Source: JALHVH01 sp964585685
GTDB taxonomy: Bacteria; Acidobacteriota; Aminicenantia; Aminicenantales; Saccharicenantaceae
Direction of reading: 5' to 3'
Length of the DNA stretch: 64,000 nucleotides
NCBI GenBank assembly: GCA_964585685.1
Contig: CAZPEP010000067.1
Location: 1 to 64,000, forward strand
In this document: positions 31,051 to 43,536 of the stretch, piece after piece
Layout of the letters: each line of letters starts with the position of its first letter
Position numbering within the stretch: position 1 is the first letter of the stretch
Program-made: the position numbers and the translations under genes
Notes under the pieces: model-generated
Database searches by the model: none
Told to the model about the DNA's origin: nothing
The model's input: only the letters and a program-made list of their open reading frames with translations

Positions 31051-32331
31051 TTACCGCGGGGCCTTCTTCTTGGCGAACTTCTTCAGGATGAACAGGGCGG
31101 CCAGCAAGCCGACAAGACACAGGAACGCGATGAACGTGAAGAAATACCTGTATCCCAAGGCTCCCGGGTAGCTGTCCAGAAAGGCCCCTCCCGCCACCGG
31201 CATGAAGATATCCGGAGTGTATCCGATCACGGACACGACCCCGGTGACCGTTCCCGTGAGCGCGAGAGGCGTCCCGCATTCTTCGAGGAGGGCAAAATAG
31301 ATCCCCCGGAGGGCGAATATGGCCAACGAGGCCAAGATCGTGTTGGCGATAAGCAGGATGACGAACTTGGGGCCCCCGGGGGCAAGAATGAACAGCCCAA
31401 AGCTGATGATCAAGATAAAGAAACACCAGGCGATGGTTTTGGAGGCACCCGCCTTGTCCGCCAGGAATCCCGCCCCCAGCGCCGAGAGCGGTTTTATCCA
31501 CATTTTACCGACCCCGATGGCTCCTCCGAAAACCACGCTCATCATGAAGACGTCGGTCGCATAGGGCGTAAAATAATAGGACCCCCAGTAGCTGCTGTAG
31601 GCCGTGAGAATAACGATGGATATGAGCCACACCGCGGGCATCTTGAGAACGACGAGGACGTCGTGAAGGCCCACTTTTTGCCGTATCTTGCGCTCGCCGG
31701 GATCGTCTCGGCCCGACCCGTCCAGAGTGAACCAGGCCATGAGCCCGATCGCGATGTTCAAGAGGGAAAAAAGAAGAATGACCCGGGAGAGAGCGTGGCT
31801 GCCGCTCCCGAGGTTGGCGAATACGGCCAAAAAGGCCATGGAACTCACGACCTCGGCGATGCCCCGGCCGCTTTCCAGGATGCCGAAGGCTCTTCCCTGT
31901 TCCGCGGGGGGAGCCCAATTTCTCGTGGCTTTGATGAGGGCCGCCCAGAAGGTCAGGGTGCAGCTGATCCCCCAAAAACCATGAACGGCGATGGAAAGTC
32001 CGTAGGAAGGGAAGGTGGCAAAATAGACGCCCGAAATTCCCGTCGCCATTAAAGAGAGCGTTATCAATATTCTGGGAGAGACCCGGTCCGCCAGCCAGCC
32101 TCCCGGAAAATAGGAGACCATGGCGGTCAGCCCGAAGGCGCTCATCAATACCCCCAGTTGAGTATTCGACACGTGCAGGGCCTTCTGAAGGGGGATGTAA
32201 TAAACCTCCCTTAAGAACGGCAACAGGTAGATGAGGCCGCCGGACAGACAGAGGCAGGTCATGACGATCCAGCGCCGGAATGTGCTCATCCGTTCTTCAT
32301 TATCACAAACGGGAATGCTTTTGTAACTCAT
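31051..32331 (-). CDS. MFS transporter
   Basis: 426 residues, or 412 from the internal ATG at 32289. About 12 hydrophobic segments are visible (e.g. IVMTCLCLSGGLIYLLPFL, TLSLMATGISGVYFA, VWLISIVILTAYSSYW, ILIISFGLFILAPGG). The MFS loop signature appears as GGWLADRVSPR after the second helix. It resembles organophosphate/nitrate-type MFS carriers only generally, and the substrate cannot be inferred from sequence. It converges on mttB-like gene 1 and diverges from kamA, which suggests amine or amino acid transport. Confidence 0.8.
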   Translation of the reverse strand: MSYKSIPVCDNEERMSTFRRWIVMTCLCLSGGLIYLLPFLREVYYIPLQKALHVSNTQLGVLMSAFGLTAMVSYFPGGWLADRVSPRILITLSLMATGISGVYFATFPSYGLSIAVHGFWGISCTLTFWAALIKATRNWAPPAEQGRAFGILESGRGIAEVVSSMAFLAVFANLGSGSHALSRVILLFSLLNIAIGLMAWFTLDGSGRDDPGERKIRQKVGLHDVLVVLKMPAVWLISIVILTAYSSYWGSYYFTPYATDVFMMSVVFGGAIGVGKMWIKPLSALGAGFLADKAGASKTIAWCFFILIISFGLFILAPGGPKFVILLIANTILASLAIFALRGIYFALLEECGTPLALTGTVTGVVSVIGYTPDIFMPVAGGAFLDSYPGALGYRYFFTFIAFLCLVGLLAALFILKKFAKKKAPR

Positions 32332-32416
32332 TTTCCGAACGTTGACAACGATCCCAGGGCAAAAGCCGCGGATACGCGGCGGACATGCGGACGGCGGCTC
32401 TCCGGGCCCTCTCGTT

Positions 32417-32446
32417 TTGACTGTAGCCGGCTGTTTATGATAGATA
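32417..32446 (+). promoter_or_regulatory. kamA operon promoter
   Basis: TTGACT (32417-32422), 18 bp, TAGATA (32441-32446); GGGAGG follows before ATG 32469. Confidence 0.45.
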
Positions 32447-32468
32447 ATGAATTACGAAGGGAGGAAAC

Positions 32469-33782
32469 ATGATCAAGAAAGACGGAACCCTGACCGGCGG
32501 ACGCGACCACCGAAAGATCCCCGTATGGAAAGATGTTGCCGCGGCCGAATGGGACGATTGGAAATGGCAGCTTAAGAACAGGATCACCTCGGTCGATCAG
32601 CTGAAGCAGGTCGTGGAGATGACGGAAAAGGAACAGCGGGAGGTGGACACGGCCCTGAAGTCCCTTCGCATGGCCATCACGCCCTACTTCGCCAGCCTCA
32701 TGGATCCTTCCGACCGGAATTGTCCCATCCGCAAAAGGGCCATTCCCACGGGGAAGGAGGTCATGCTCAGCCCGGAGGACATGGTCGACCCTCTCCATGA
32801 GGATATAGAGTCGCCCGTTCACGGACTGACGCACAGGTATCCCGACCGCGTCCTCCTCATGGTCACGGACCAGTGTTCCATGTACTGCCGTCACTGCACG
32901 AGGCGGCGGAGCGCCGGCGAGACCGACCGGGCCCTGCCGAAGAGCGATATTCTGGCAGCCATCGAGTATGTCCGGGAAACGCCCCAGGTGAGGGACGTCC
33001 TGATCTCCGGCGGCGACCCCCTGACCCTTTCGGACGGGTTCCTCGAGGATATCCTGCGAAGAGTTCGCGCGATCCCCCACGTGCAGATCCTCCGTTTAGG
33101 GACTGCGGCCCCGGTGGTCATGCCGCAGAGGATCACCCCCCGGTTGATCGCCATGCTCAGGAAATATCATCCCCTATATATCAACGTACATTTCAACCAT
33201 CCCAAGGAGATCACGCCGGAAACCAAGAGGGCCTGCGAGATGCTGGCCGACGGCGGTTTCCCGCTGGGCAATCAAACGGTCCTCCTGAAAGGGATGAATG
33301 ATTCTCCCATCGTCATGAAGAAGCTCGTCCATGACCTGGTCCGGATCAGGGTCCGCCCTTACTACATTTACCAATGCGACCTTTCCCAGGGCATAGGTCA
33401 CTTCCGGACATCGGTGAGCAAAGGCATAGAGCTTATCGAAAATTTAAGAGGCCATACCACCGGTTTCTGCGTACCGACTTTCGTTGTGGATGCCCCGGGG
33501 GGCGGCGGCAAGACCCCTGTGATGCCCACCTATCTGATCTCCCGGAACGATCGCCGGGTCGTCCTGCGCAATTATGAGGGAGTCGTCTGCGTCTATACGG
33601 AGCCCGAGCCGTCCGAGGGGAAGTGCTCCGACGAAGACGCCCTGCGGCGGGAATTCCCCGGCCTGGAAAACCGGGAGGGCGTGGCGACCCTGCTCCGCGG
33701 CGGCCGGATCAGCATCATCCCGGCCGGCTTGGAGCGAAAGCGCCGGAGCCAGCTCTACAAGAAAGGCAAACGCACATCATGA
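32469..33782 (+). CDS. kamA: Lysine 2,3-aminomutase (KamA), radical SAM
   Basis: 437 residues, the family's usual length. The radical-SAM cluster motif is CSMYCRHC (Cys136, 140, 143). Lysine-recognition aspartates are kept: YYIYQCDLSQGIGHFRTSVS and FVVDAPGGGGK, whose Lys binds PLP. It interconverts L-lysine and L-beta-lysine with SAM and PLP. Its stop overlaps the M20 gene (ATGA), so the two are coupled. No beta-lysine acetyltransferase (ablB) or downstream lysine-fermentation gene is in the window, so its role as osmolyte maker or catabolic step is open. Confidence 0.93.
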   Translation: MIKKDGTLTGGRDHRKIPVWKDVAAAEWDDWKWQLKNRITSVDQLKQVVEMTEKEQREVDTALKSLRMAITPYFASLMDPSDRNCPIRKRAIPTGKEVMLSPEDMVDPLHEDIESPVHGLTHRYPDRVLLMVTDQCSMYCRHCTRRRSAGETDRALPKSDILAAIEYVRETPQVRDVLISGGDPLTLSDGFLEDILRRVRAIPHVQILRLGTAAPVVMPQRITPRLIAMLRKYHPLYINVHFNHPKEITPETKRACEMLADGGFPLGNQTVLLKGMNDSPIVMKKLVHDLVRIRVRPYYIYQCDLSQGIGHFRTSVSKGIELIENLRGHTTGFCVPTFVVDAPGGGGKTPVMPTYLISRNDRRVVLRNYEGVVCVYTEPEPSEGKCSDEDALRREFPGLENREGVATLLRGGRISIIPAGLERKRRSQLYKKGKRTS

Positions 33783-34987
33783 CCCAGACCTTGAACACCC
33801 TCCAGCCTCATTTTCCGCCCGACGGGGATGTCCGCGACCTCCTCGTTCGGCTCATCCGGACGCCTTCCTATCCGGGTGTGCCGCGCCAGGAGGAGGCCGT
33901 CGCCCGCGAGATCGGCGGCTTTCTTCAAGCCCGCGGCATCGAGCCGCACTATCAGGAAGTCCGCGAAGGAAGGCCGAACCTTCTGGCTTCGGTCGGGGGG
34001 AAACGGCCCGGTCCGCACCTTCTCTTCTGCGGCCACATGGACACGGTCCCCCCCAACACGGGAAACGCCGAAGCTGCGCTTGCCCCTCTCGAAAAAGACG
34101 GCCGGCTCCACGGGAGGGGGACCGTCGATATGAAAGGCGCCCTGGCCGCCATGGCCGGGGCCCTTGTGGCCCTGAAGAACGCCGGGGAGCCCGCCTCGGG
34201 CCGGATCACCCTGGCCGCCGTGGTCGATGAAGAAATGGAAAGCCTCGGCGCCGAGAAGCTCATCCTCGAAGGGTTCAAGGCCGACGGTGCCGTCATCGGC
34301 GAACCGACCGGCAACAGGATCGCCATCGGCCACAGAGGTTTGGAGTGGCTGCAGATCGACTTCCAGGGCCGGGCCGCCCACGGCGGGACGCCGGAAGCGG
34401 GTCTCAATGCCATCTCGGCGGCGGCCCATTTCGTCCATCTCGTGGAAACCGAACTTGTTCCGGCCCTGGCCCTAAGACGTGATCCCGTGCTCGGTCCTCC
34501 GGCCATCAACTTGGGGACCATCGCCGGGGGAGAGCAGCCGAGCACGGTTGCCGCCCATTGCCGGATCAGGCTCGATCGGCGTTGGGTGACGACGGAGACG
34601 ATCGAGATGGTCTTTGAGGATCTGGAAGACCTCCTGCGCCGGGTTTGCGAATCCCGCCCCGGTCTCAAGACCGGAATATCCCGGATGCCCGGCGGGATGG
34701 CCACCATGGTCCACGGCCCGGTGACCATTCCCCCGGAGCACGCCCTTGTCCGGGCCGCGGAAACGGGCCTCGCCGAGCTCGGCCGTCCCTCCCGGCCCCT
34801 GACCGTTTTTCCTGCCTGGACGGACGCCTCGCTCATCTCCCGGGAAGGGCACATCCCGTCCATCGTCTGGGGCCCGGGGGGGCTTGAATACGCTCATTCT
34901 CCCGAAGAAAACATCCTTCTCGCGGACGTCTATGAGGCCGTCAGGCTCTACACGCTGGCGGCTTGGCATTTCACCAAGCCCGCATGA
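33779..34987 (+). CDS. M20-family metallopeptidase (ArgE/DapE-like)
   Basis: 402 residues from ATG 33779, overlapping the kamA stop; the longer open frame upstream lies within kamA. Motifs: LLFCGHMDTVPP (zinc His and Asp), GRGTVDMKGALAAMAG (bridging Asp), VVDEEMESLGAEK (catalytic Glu-Glu), then a dimerisation domain near 180-290 (RGLEWLQIDFQGRAAHGGTP) and AHSPEENI (last His). Members remove acyl groups or single residues from amino acids. Here the substrate may be an acylated or peptidyl lysine or beta-lysine (inference from context). Confidence 0.88.
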   Translation: MTQTLNTLQPHFPPDGDVRDLLVRLIRTPSYPGVPRQEEAVAREIGGFLQARGIEPHYQEVREGRPNLLASVGGKRPGPHLLFCGHMDTVPPNTGNAEAALAPLEKDGRLHGRGTVDMKGALAAMAGALVALKNAGEPASGRITLAAVVDEEMESLGAEKLILEGFKADGAVIGEPTGNRIAIGHRGLEWLQIDFQGRAAHGGTPEAGLNAISAAAHFVHLVETELVPALALRRDPVLGPPAINLGTIAGGEQPSTVAAHCRIRLDRRWVTTETIEMVFEDLEDLLRRVCESRPGLKTGISRMPGGMATMVHGPVTIPPEHALVRAAETGLAELGRPSRPLTVFPAWTDASLISREGHIPSIVWGPGGLEYAHSPEENILLADVYEAVRLYTLAAWHFTKPA

Positions 34988-36363
34988 AGATCAAGATCCC
35001 CCACACCTATGTCCTTCTCATCTCCCTGACCGTGTTGGCGGCCATACTGACATGGGTCATCCCGGCCGGGCGGTATGAGCGGGCCATCGACCGGGGCCGG
35101 ACGCTGATCGACCCCGCGTCCTTTCATGCCGTCCAAGCCCAACCGGCGGGAGTTTTCGAGATCCTTCTGGCGTTTCCCAAGGCCCTGGTCGAAGTCGCCG
35201 ACATCATCTTTTATATCTTCATCATAGGCGGCACGTTCGGCGTTCTTAACAGAACGGGTCTCATCCAGGGCGGGATCCAGGCTTTGGTCAAAAAGATCGG
35301 CGGCCGGCAGGCCTTGATCGTCCCCGTCCTGACTCTCGTTTTCGCGGTCGGCGGGGGGACCATCGGCATCGCCGAAGAGACCCTTGTCTTTCTGCCCGCC
35401 CTCCTTCTCCTGGCCCGCTCCCTGGGCTATGACTCGCTCACAGCCGGCGGAATAGCGCTTGTGGGCGCCAACGCGGGGTTCGCCGCGGCCTTCATGAATC
35501 CCTTCACGGTTGGAGTGGCCCAGGGGATCGTCGGACTTCCCCTGTTTTCGGGCATCGGCTTTAGGGTCATCCTATGGATGATCATGACGACGATAACCGT
35601 ACTCTTTCTCTCCCGCTACGCGGCCAGGGTCAAGGCCAACCCCGGGATCAGCCTGATGCACGATTTCGACCTGAAGAGGGAGACCAAAGCTCCGGGGGAC
35701 GAGGATATTCTTTTCACCCGGAGGCACGTCGCCGTGCTTGTCGTGACGGTGGCCGCCCTCATCGTCCTCGTCCTCGGCGCCATCCGCTGGAATTGGGGCC
35801 TTTTACAGCTCTCAGCCCTGTTCTTCGGCCTGGCCATTGCGGCGGGCCCGATCGGCGGGCTGTCGCTCGACGACACGGCCCGGAGCTTCATCCAGGGCGC
35901 CCAGGACATGACTTATGCCGGACTTGTCGTCGGATTGGCTCGGGGATCTCTCGTCATCCTTCGGGACGCCAATGTCATCGATACTATGACCCATGCCATG
36001 GCGGCCGTCGTCGGGCGCTGGTCGTCTTCCATCAGCGTCGTCGGCATCTACCTCATGCAGAACCTGCTCCATTTCATCGTCCCTTCAGGGAGCGGTCAGG
36101 CCGCGGTTTCCATGCCCATTCTGGCGCCCCTCGGAGACCTGGTCGGCATCACACGTCAGACCAACGTTCTGGCTTACCAGCTGGGGAACGGGCTGACCAA
36201 CGTCTTCATTCCCACGCAAGGCTATTTCATGGCCGCTTTGGGCATCCTCAAGATCCCTTGGGAGAAATGGGTTCGCTGGCTCCTGCCGCTGCTTCTCATC
36301 TGGCTGGCCGTAGGCATGGCGGCGGTGATCATCGCCCAGGCCATTCATCTTGGGCCGTTCTAA
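34984..36363 (+). CDS. YfcC/DcuC-family carrier
   Basis: 459 residues from ATG 34984, overlapping the M20 stop by 4 bp. About 12 hydrophobic segments; the N-terminus IPHTYVLLISLTVLAAILTW followed by VIPAGRYER is typical of YfcC proteins. Repeated re-entrant motifs include AVGGGTIGIAEETLVFLPAL and HFIVPSGSGQAAVSMPILAP. The family includes basic amino acid and C4-dicarboxylate carriers. In a kamA-M20 operon it probably moves lysine, beta-lysine or a small peptide; direction unknown. Confidence 0.83.
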   Translation: MKIKIPHTYVLLISLTVLAAILTWVIPAGRYERAIDRGRTLIDPASFHAVQAQPAGVFEILLAFPKALVEVADIIFYIFIIGGTFGVLNRTGLIQGGIQALVKKIGGRQALIVPVLTLVFAVGGGTIGIAEETLVFLPALLLLARSLGYDSLTAGGIALVGANAGFAAAFMNPFTVGVAQGIVGLPLFSGIGFRVILWMIMTTITVLFLSRYAARVKANPGISLMHDFDLKRETKAPGDEDILFTRRHVAVLVVTVAALIVLVLGAIRWNWGLLQLSALFFGLAIAAGPIGGLSLDDTARSFIQGAQDMTYAGLVVGLARGSLVILRDANVIDTMTHAMAAVVGRWSSSISVVGIYLMQNLLHFIVPSGSGQAAVSMPILAPLGDLVGITRQTNVLAYQLGNGLTNVFIPTQGYFMAALGILKIPWEKWVRWLLPLLLIWLAVGMAAVIIAQAIHLGPF

Positions 36364-36549
36364 CAAAAGAGGGAAGCGGGCCGTCGGCCAAATCAAAAGG
36401 CGGAGCGCCTGCTTTTCTGGCGCCTCCCAGGCTTCAACGTCCGCAGCCAATATTTTCATTGCCGGCTCGCTGAAACTTGCGGGAGGCCCGCCGATTGACC
36501 CACACCCGGACCGGTGATATCCTTCTCCCGCCAGCTAGGAGGGCGATAA

Positions 36550-39602
<3,053 letters not shown>

Positions 39603-39606
<4 letters not shown>

Positions 39607-39731
39607 TACGAAAAGTCTATGGGGTTGACCCGATGATCTGCCCCAAGTGCGGGGGGACAATGAAGATGATCGTCTTCATCTCGGTTCACGAAGCCCGCTT
39701 TTTGGGCTCGAAAATAGGGCTTAAGCGCTAA
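39603..39731 (+). pseudogene. Transposase C-terminal scrap
   Basis: The frame just past the kinase stop reads LIRKVYGVDPMICPKCGGTM and KMIVFISVH before a TAA at 39729-39731. This is the conserved segment (Y-x-V-D-P-x-x-C-P-K-C-x-x-x-M-x-x-I-x-F-I) near the C-terminus of IS91-like transposases. Nothing else of the element is present. It overlaps the last codons of the kinase, marking an old insertion. Confidence 0.6.
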
Positions 39732-39950
39732 AATCGGACCAGTTTTCGGATGACCTCCCTGAGCAGGGGATCGTTGGTGATCGTGTGGGCTCCGGACGGG
39801 TCAAGTCCGTGAGCCCTGCCGCGTCGGTATCGCCGATCGTGAACGGCGCGGACAATATGTTTGAGGTAAGCTTTTTCGCTTGAATTTCTCCCGTAGAGAA
39901 GATATTTTGGACTCTATGCGCGGTCATCCTGGGAGCTCGAGGAGGCTGTC

Positions 39951-41120
39951 ATGAACCGCCGTGATTTTCTCAGGACCACCTTGGCAGGGGCGGCCGCCCT
40001 TCCCTCGGCCCCTCCTTTTTTGTCAGGTCCCGTGCTTACGGACGACGGCCGGCGAAAAAGGCTCCGGGAGCTCGGCATCATCATCGGCGACCTGGCCCCG
40101 GGGCCCTTCAACGCCATCACGGACGTCCGGGGTGTCAGGGTCGGGCACACGACGATCATCAAGGGCCAGGGCAAGGGAGCGGCCCGGACCGGGGTCACCG
40201 TCCTCCTGCCCCACGAAGGCAATATCTACGAGGAGCGCCTCTTCGCCTCTTCGTTCGGGCTCAACGGCTGGGGAGAAATGACCGGGCTGGCCGCGATCGA
40301 AGAGACAGGGCTTCTCGCGACTCCGATCTTCCTGACCGGAACCTACAATGTCGGCATCGTCCAGAGCGCCGCCTCCGCTTATCTCAGGAAGACGAACCCG
40401 AGGCTGGGGCTTTCCGGAGGAACCGTCCATCCGGTCGTGGCCGAATGCTTCGATGATTTCCTGAGCGATACGCCGAGCCGCCCCATCTCCGCGAAGGACG
40501 TTCTGGCCGCCATCGGGAACGCCGCGGGAGGACCGGTTGCGGAGGGCGCGGTCGGCGGCGGGACCGGGATGACCTCATTCGGCTTCAAGGGCGGGATCGG
40601 CACGTCCTCGCGGAAGACAAAAAGCGGCGCCACCGTCGGCGTCCTGGTCATGGCCAACACCGGCGGCCGGGAGCAGCTGCGCATCGACGGCGCGCCCGTC
40701 GGCCGGGAAATACGGGGATTCGAAGAAGCCGAAAAACGGACGAAGTCCATCATCCTCATCGCCGCTACGGACGCTCCTCTCCTTTCCTATCAGCTGAAGA
40801 AGATCGCCAAGAGGGTCGCCCTGGGACTGGCCCGTGTGGGAGCCATTTCCGGGACGGGAAGCGGCGACATCATTCTGGCTTTCTCCACGGCCAATCGGAT
40901 CGCGCGGATTCCGGCCGGGGCGATCCAGAATATCCGAGCCGTCAATGATTTCCTGATCACGCCCCTCTATCAGGCGACCGTCGAGGCCACCCAGGAAGCC
41001 ATTCTCAACGCCTTGACCTCCGCCGGGACCGTCGTCGGCAAGGACGGCAACACGAGCTATGGGGTCCCTCTCGATCAGGTCGAAAGGATCATGAAAAAAT
41101 ACCGTAGGCTGGGGGAGTAG
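39951..41120 (+). CDS. P1-family peptidase (DmpA-like) 1, Tat leader
   Basis: 389 residues. A twin-arginine leader, NRRDFLRTTLAGAAALPSAP, suggests export. Family core: NAITDVRGVRVGHTTI, then GTYNVGIVQSAASAYLR and VAEGAVGGGTGMTSFGFKGG followed by IGTSSRK, the autocleavage site with the Ser nucleophile (as in DmpA Gly-Ser). In characterised members the enzyme removes N-terminal D- or L-residues or beta-amino acids. It is first in an operon with the next three genes. It is about 30-40% like the next gene by eye. Confidence 0.87.
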   Translation: MNRRDFLRTTLAGAAALPSAPPFLSGPVLTDDGRRKRLRELGIIIGDLAPGPFNAITDVRGVRVGHTTIIKGQGKGAARTGVTVLLPHEGNIYEERLFASSFGLNGWGEMTGLAAIEETGLLATPIFLTGTYNVGIVQSAASAYLRKTNPRLGLSGGTVHPVVAECFDDFLSDTPSRPISAKDVLAAIGNAAGGPVAEGAVGGGTGMTSFGFKGGIGTSSRKTKSGATVGVLVMANTGGREQLRIDGAPVGREIRGFEEAEKRTKSIILIAATDAPLLSYQLKKIAKRVALGLARVGAISGTGSGDIILAFSTANRIARIPAGAIQNIRAVNDFLITPLYQATVEATQEAILNALTSAGTVVGKDGNTSYGVPLDQVERIMKKYRRLGE

Positions 41121-41123
41121 GCC

Positions 41124-42128
41124 GTGCGCGGCGAGAAGAATTCCATCACCGACGTTGCCGGGGTCAGGGTCGGACATCTCACGTTCCGACGGGATATCCC
41201 GGGTCCGTCGGGAGGCATGGTCGCGGCCCGGACCGGTCTTACTGCCGTCCTGCCTTCGCTCATGGAAAAGGAGTTGAGGTTCTTTTTTGCCACCTATGCC
41301 CTGGGGGCAGGGCTGGAGATCACGGGCTTCGAGGTCACGGAGGATTTCGGCTACCTGAATTCGCCCCTGATCATCACCAACGCCTGCAACCTGGGCAAGG
41401 CTTACAACGCCGCCCTCTCTTACGGCTTCACCTTGAAGAGAGGGGAGGTCTGGCCTCCGGTGGTTATCGGGCTTAACGATTCCTTCTTGAACGAGATGGA
41501 CCGGGAATGCCTGGAGGAAGAGGACATCCTGGAAACTTTCCGCAGGGCCACGGACGGGAAGGTCGAAGAGGGCTCGGTCGGGGCCGGGACCGGACTGCGG
41601 GCCCTGGGCGCCAAAGGAGGCATCGGCACATCGTCTCGCCGTATCCTCATCGGGGAAGAGGCATACACCTGCGGCGTTTTGGCCGCCTCTCATTTCGGCA
41701 ACACGGACGGGTCGAACGGGAAGCCGCCGGCCGAACGGGCGGGCGAAGACGAGGGCGCCCTCATCCTGGTCACCGCCACGGACATTCCCTTCCTCCCTCA
41801 TCAGCTCCAGAGAATTACCAGGAGCCTGGTCGCCCGCATGAAGGCCTCCATCCCTTCGGGAAGCTTCGCCGACGCCGTCCTCGGGGCGACTTTCACGACG
41901 GCCAATGCCATGACCCTTTCCGAGGAGGGGCCCTTGGAATTCGAGTTCCGATCCGTCGCCGACGTCCATCTCGAGGGCATCGCCGAAGCCGCCTGCCGGG
42001 CGGCGGAGGAAGCCGTCCTCCATTCTCTCCTTCAAGCCCGGCCGGTCCGGGGAAAATCTGGCCGCGCCTTGGAGACCATCTCTCCGGAGCGCCTGGCAAG
42101 GAGCTTCAAGAACCATGAACAATCCTGA
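41124..42128 (+). CDS. P1-family peptidase (DmpA-like) 2, no leader
   Basis: 334 residues from GTG 41124, 3 bp after the first P1 gene. NSITDVAGVRVGHLTFRRDI, then SPLIITNACNLGKAYNAALS, and EGSVGAGTGLRALGAKGGIG followed by TSSRR carry the autocleavage site and Ser nucleophile. No signal peptide, so it is probably cytoplasmic while its paralogue is exported. The APC permease gene starts within its last 14 bp. The pairing suggests sequential cleavage of the same kind of peptide in two compartments. Confidence 0.87.
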   Translation: MRGEKNSITDVAGVRVGHLTFRRDIPGPSGGMVAARTGLTAVLPSLMEKELRFFFATYALGAGLEITGFEVTEDFGYLNSPLIITNACNLGKAYNAALSYGFTLKRGEVWPPVVIGLNDSFLNEMDRECLEEEDILETFRRATDGKVEEGSVGAGTGLRALGAKGGIGTSSRRILIGEEAYTCGVLAASHFGNTDGSNGKPPAERAGEDEGALILVTATDIPFLPHQLQRITRSLVARMKASIPSGSFADAVLGATFTTANAMTLSEEGPLEFEFRSVADVHLEGIAEAACRAAEEAVLHSLLQARPVRGKSGRALETISPERLARSFKNHEQS

Positions 42129-43536
42129 ACACCAACCCAGTCTGCTCCGAAAAATGAACCTCCTTGACGCCACCTTCCTGGTGATCGGCTCCGTCGTCGG
42201 CTCCGGGATCTTCATGACATCGGGCATCATCGCCGGATACCTGCCGTCGCCCGGCTGGCTCCTCGTCGTTTGGGCCGTCGGCGGCCTGTTCACGCTCTGC
42301 GGAGCCCTGACTTTCGCCGAGCTGGGGGCCATGTTCCCCAGGGCCGGAGGACAATATGTCTATATCCGCGAAGCCTACGGTCGCTGGGCCGGGTTCCTCT
42401 TCGGCTGGGGTTTCTTCTGGTTCATCATGTGCGGCGGGATCGCCACGCTGGCCGTGGGCTTCGCCGAATTCGCAGGGTATTTCCTCCCTTCATTGTCCAC
42501 CCAGACCATCATCCTCAAGGGGACCCTTTTCGGTCTGACCTATACGCTTTCCGCCGGACAGCTCCTGGCCGCCGGGGCGATCATCTTTCTGACCGCCGTC
42601 AACTACCTCGGCGTCAAGACGGGGGTCGTCGTCCAGAACATCTTCACCTTTCTTCGGCTGGGATCGGTGGCGGCCATCGCGGTCTTCGGGCTGATCCTGG
42701 GCAAACGGGCGGGCATCACGAGCTTCGGACAGCTCTTTTCGGGCGGAGAAGCCCTGGGGCCCAACGTTGTCTCGGCCTTCGGGCTGGCCCTGATCGCCGT
42801 CCTCTGGACCTATGACGGCTGGTATGCGGTCAACTGCACGGCGGAGGAGATCAAGAAGCCGGAAAGGAACATCCCCCTGAGCCTCCTGCTTGGAACGCTC
42901 AGCGTCACTTTGATCTATCTCGTGGTCAATGTCGTTTATATCCTGGCCCTGCCGGTGGGGAAGATGAAGGGAGTGGTCCGAATCGGCGAGCTCGCCTCCT
43001 CTCAACTCTTCGGGCCGGCGGCGACGTCGGCCATCGCGGCGGCCATCATGGTCTCCGTCTTCGGCTGCTTGAGCGCGACCATCCTCTATGGTCCCAGGGT
43101 CTACATGGCCATGGCCGAAGACCGGGCTTTCTTCCGGAGCATGACCTATATCCATCCCCGGTTCCGGGTTCCCAGCAAGGCCTTGATCGGCCAGGCCGTG
43201 TGGTCCTGCCTACTCTGCCTTTCCGGGAAATACCAGGCCCTCTACGAATATGTCGTCTTTGCCCTCGTCATCTTTTTCGCCGCCACGGGGTTTGCGGTCA
43301 TCGTCCTCCGCCGCACGAAGCCGGACCTTGCCCGGCCTTACAGGGTCTGGGGCTATCCTTTCATCCCTGTCCTCTTCGTTCTAATAAATCTGGCCGTTTT
43401 CGGAAACACCATAGCCGCCCAGCCGCTTAAGTCTCTCGTCGGGCTGGCTTTCCTCCTCATCGGGATCCCGGCCTACCTCTACTGGCAAAAGAAGGGCGCG
43501 GTCGCCCAAAAGGAGTCGTCGTGTCCGCAAAAATAA
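42115..43536 (+). CDS. APC-superfamily amino acid permease
   Basis: 473 residues. MNLLDATFLVIGSVVGSGIF, with the G-S-G-I-F backbone motif of the substrate site, and about 12 helices (e.g. WLLVVWAVGGLFTLCGAL, GQLLAAGAIIFLTAVNYLG, LSVTLIYLVVNVVYILAL). It resembles LAT/SteT-type exchangers. It overlaps the P1 peptidase 2 gene by 14 bp and mttB-like gene 2 by 16 bp, so it likely brings in the amino acid made by the peptidases or the substrate of the methyltransferase. Confidence 0.88.
   Translation: MNNPEHQPSLLRKMNLLDATFLVIGSVVGSGIFMTSGIIAGYLPSPGWLLVVWAVGGLFTLCGALTFAELGAMFPRAGGQYVYIREAYGRWAGFLFGWGFFWFIMCGGIATLAVGFAEFAGYFLPSLSTQTIILKGTLFGLTYTLSAGQLLAAGAIIFLTAVNYLGVKTGVVVQNIFTFLRLGSVAAIAVFGLILGKRAGITSFGQLFSGGEALGPNVVSAFGLALIAVLWTYDGWYAVNCTAEEIKKPERNIPLSLLLGTLSVTLIYLVVNVVYILALPVGKMKGVVRIGELASSQLFGPAATSAIAAAIMVSVFGCLSATILYGPRVYMAMAEDRAFFRSMTYIHPRFRVPSKALIGQAVWSCLLCLSGKYQALYEYVVFALVIFFAATGFAVIVLRRTKPDLARPYRVWGYPFIPVLFVLINLAVFGNTIAAQPLKSLVGLAFLLIGIPAYLYWQKKGAVAQKESSCPQK

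Noticed and set aside
39732..39950. Possible minus-strand protein end (GLDPSGAHTITNDPLLREVI) after the transposase scrap
   Set aside because: The peptide looks protein-like and ends at a stop, but it is too short and has no start, so it was not listed as a gene; it may be another relic.
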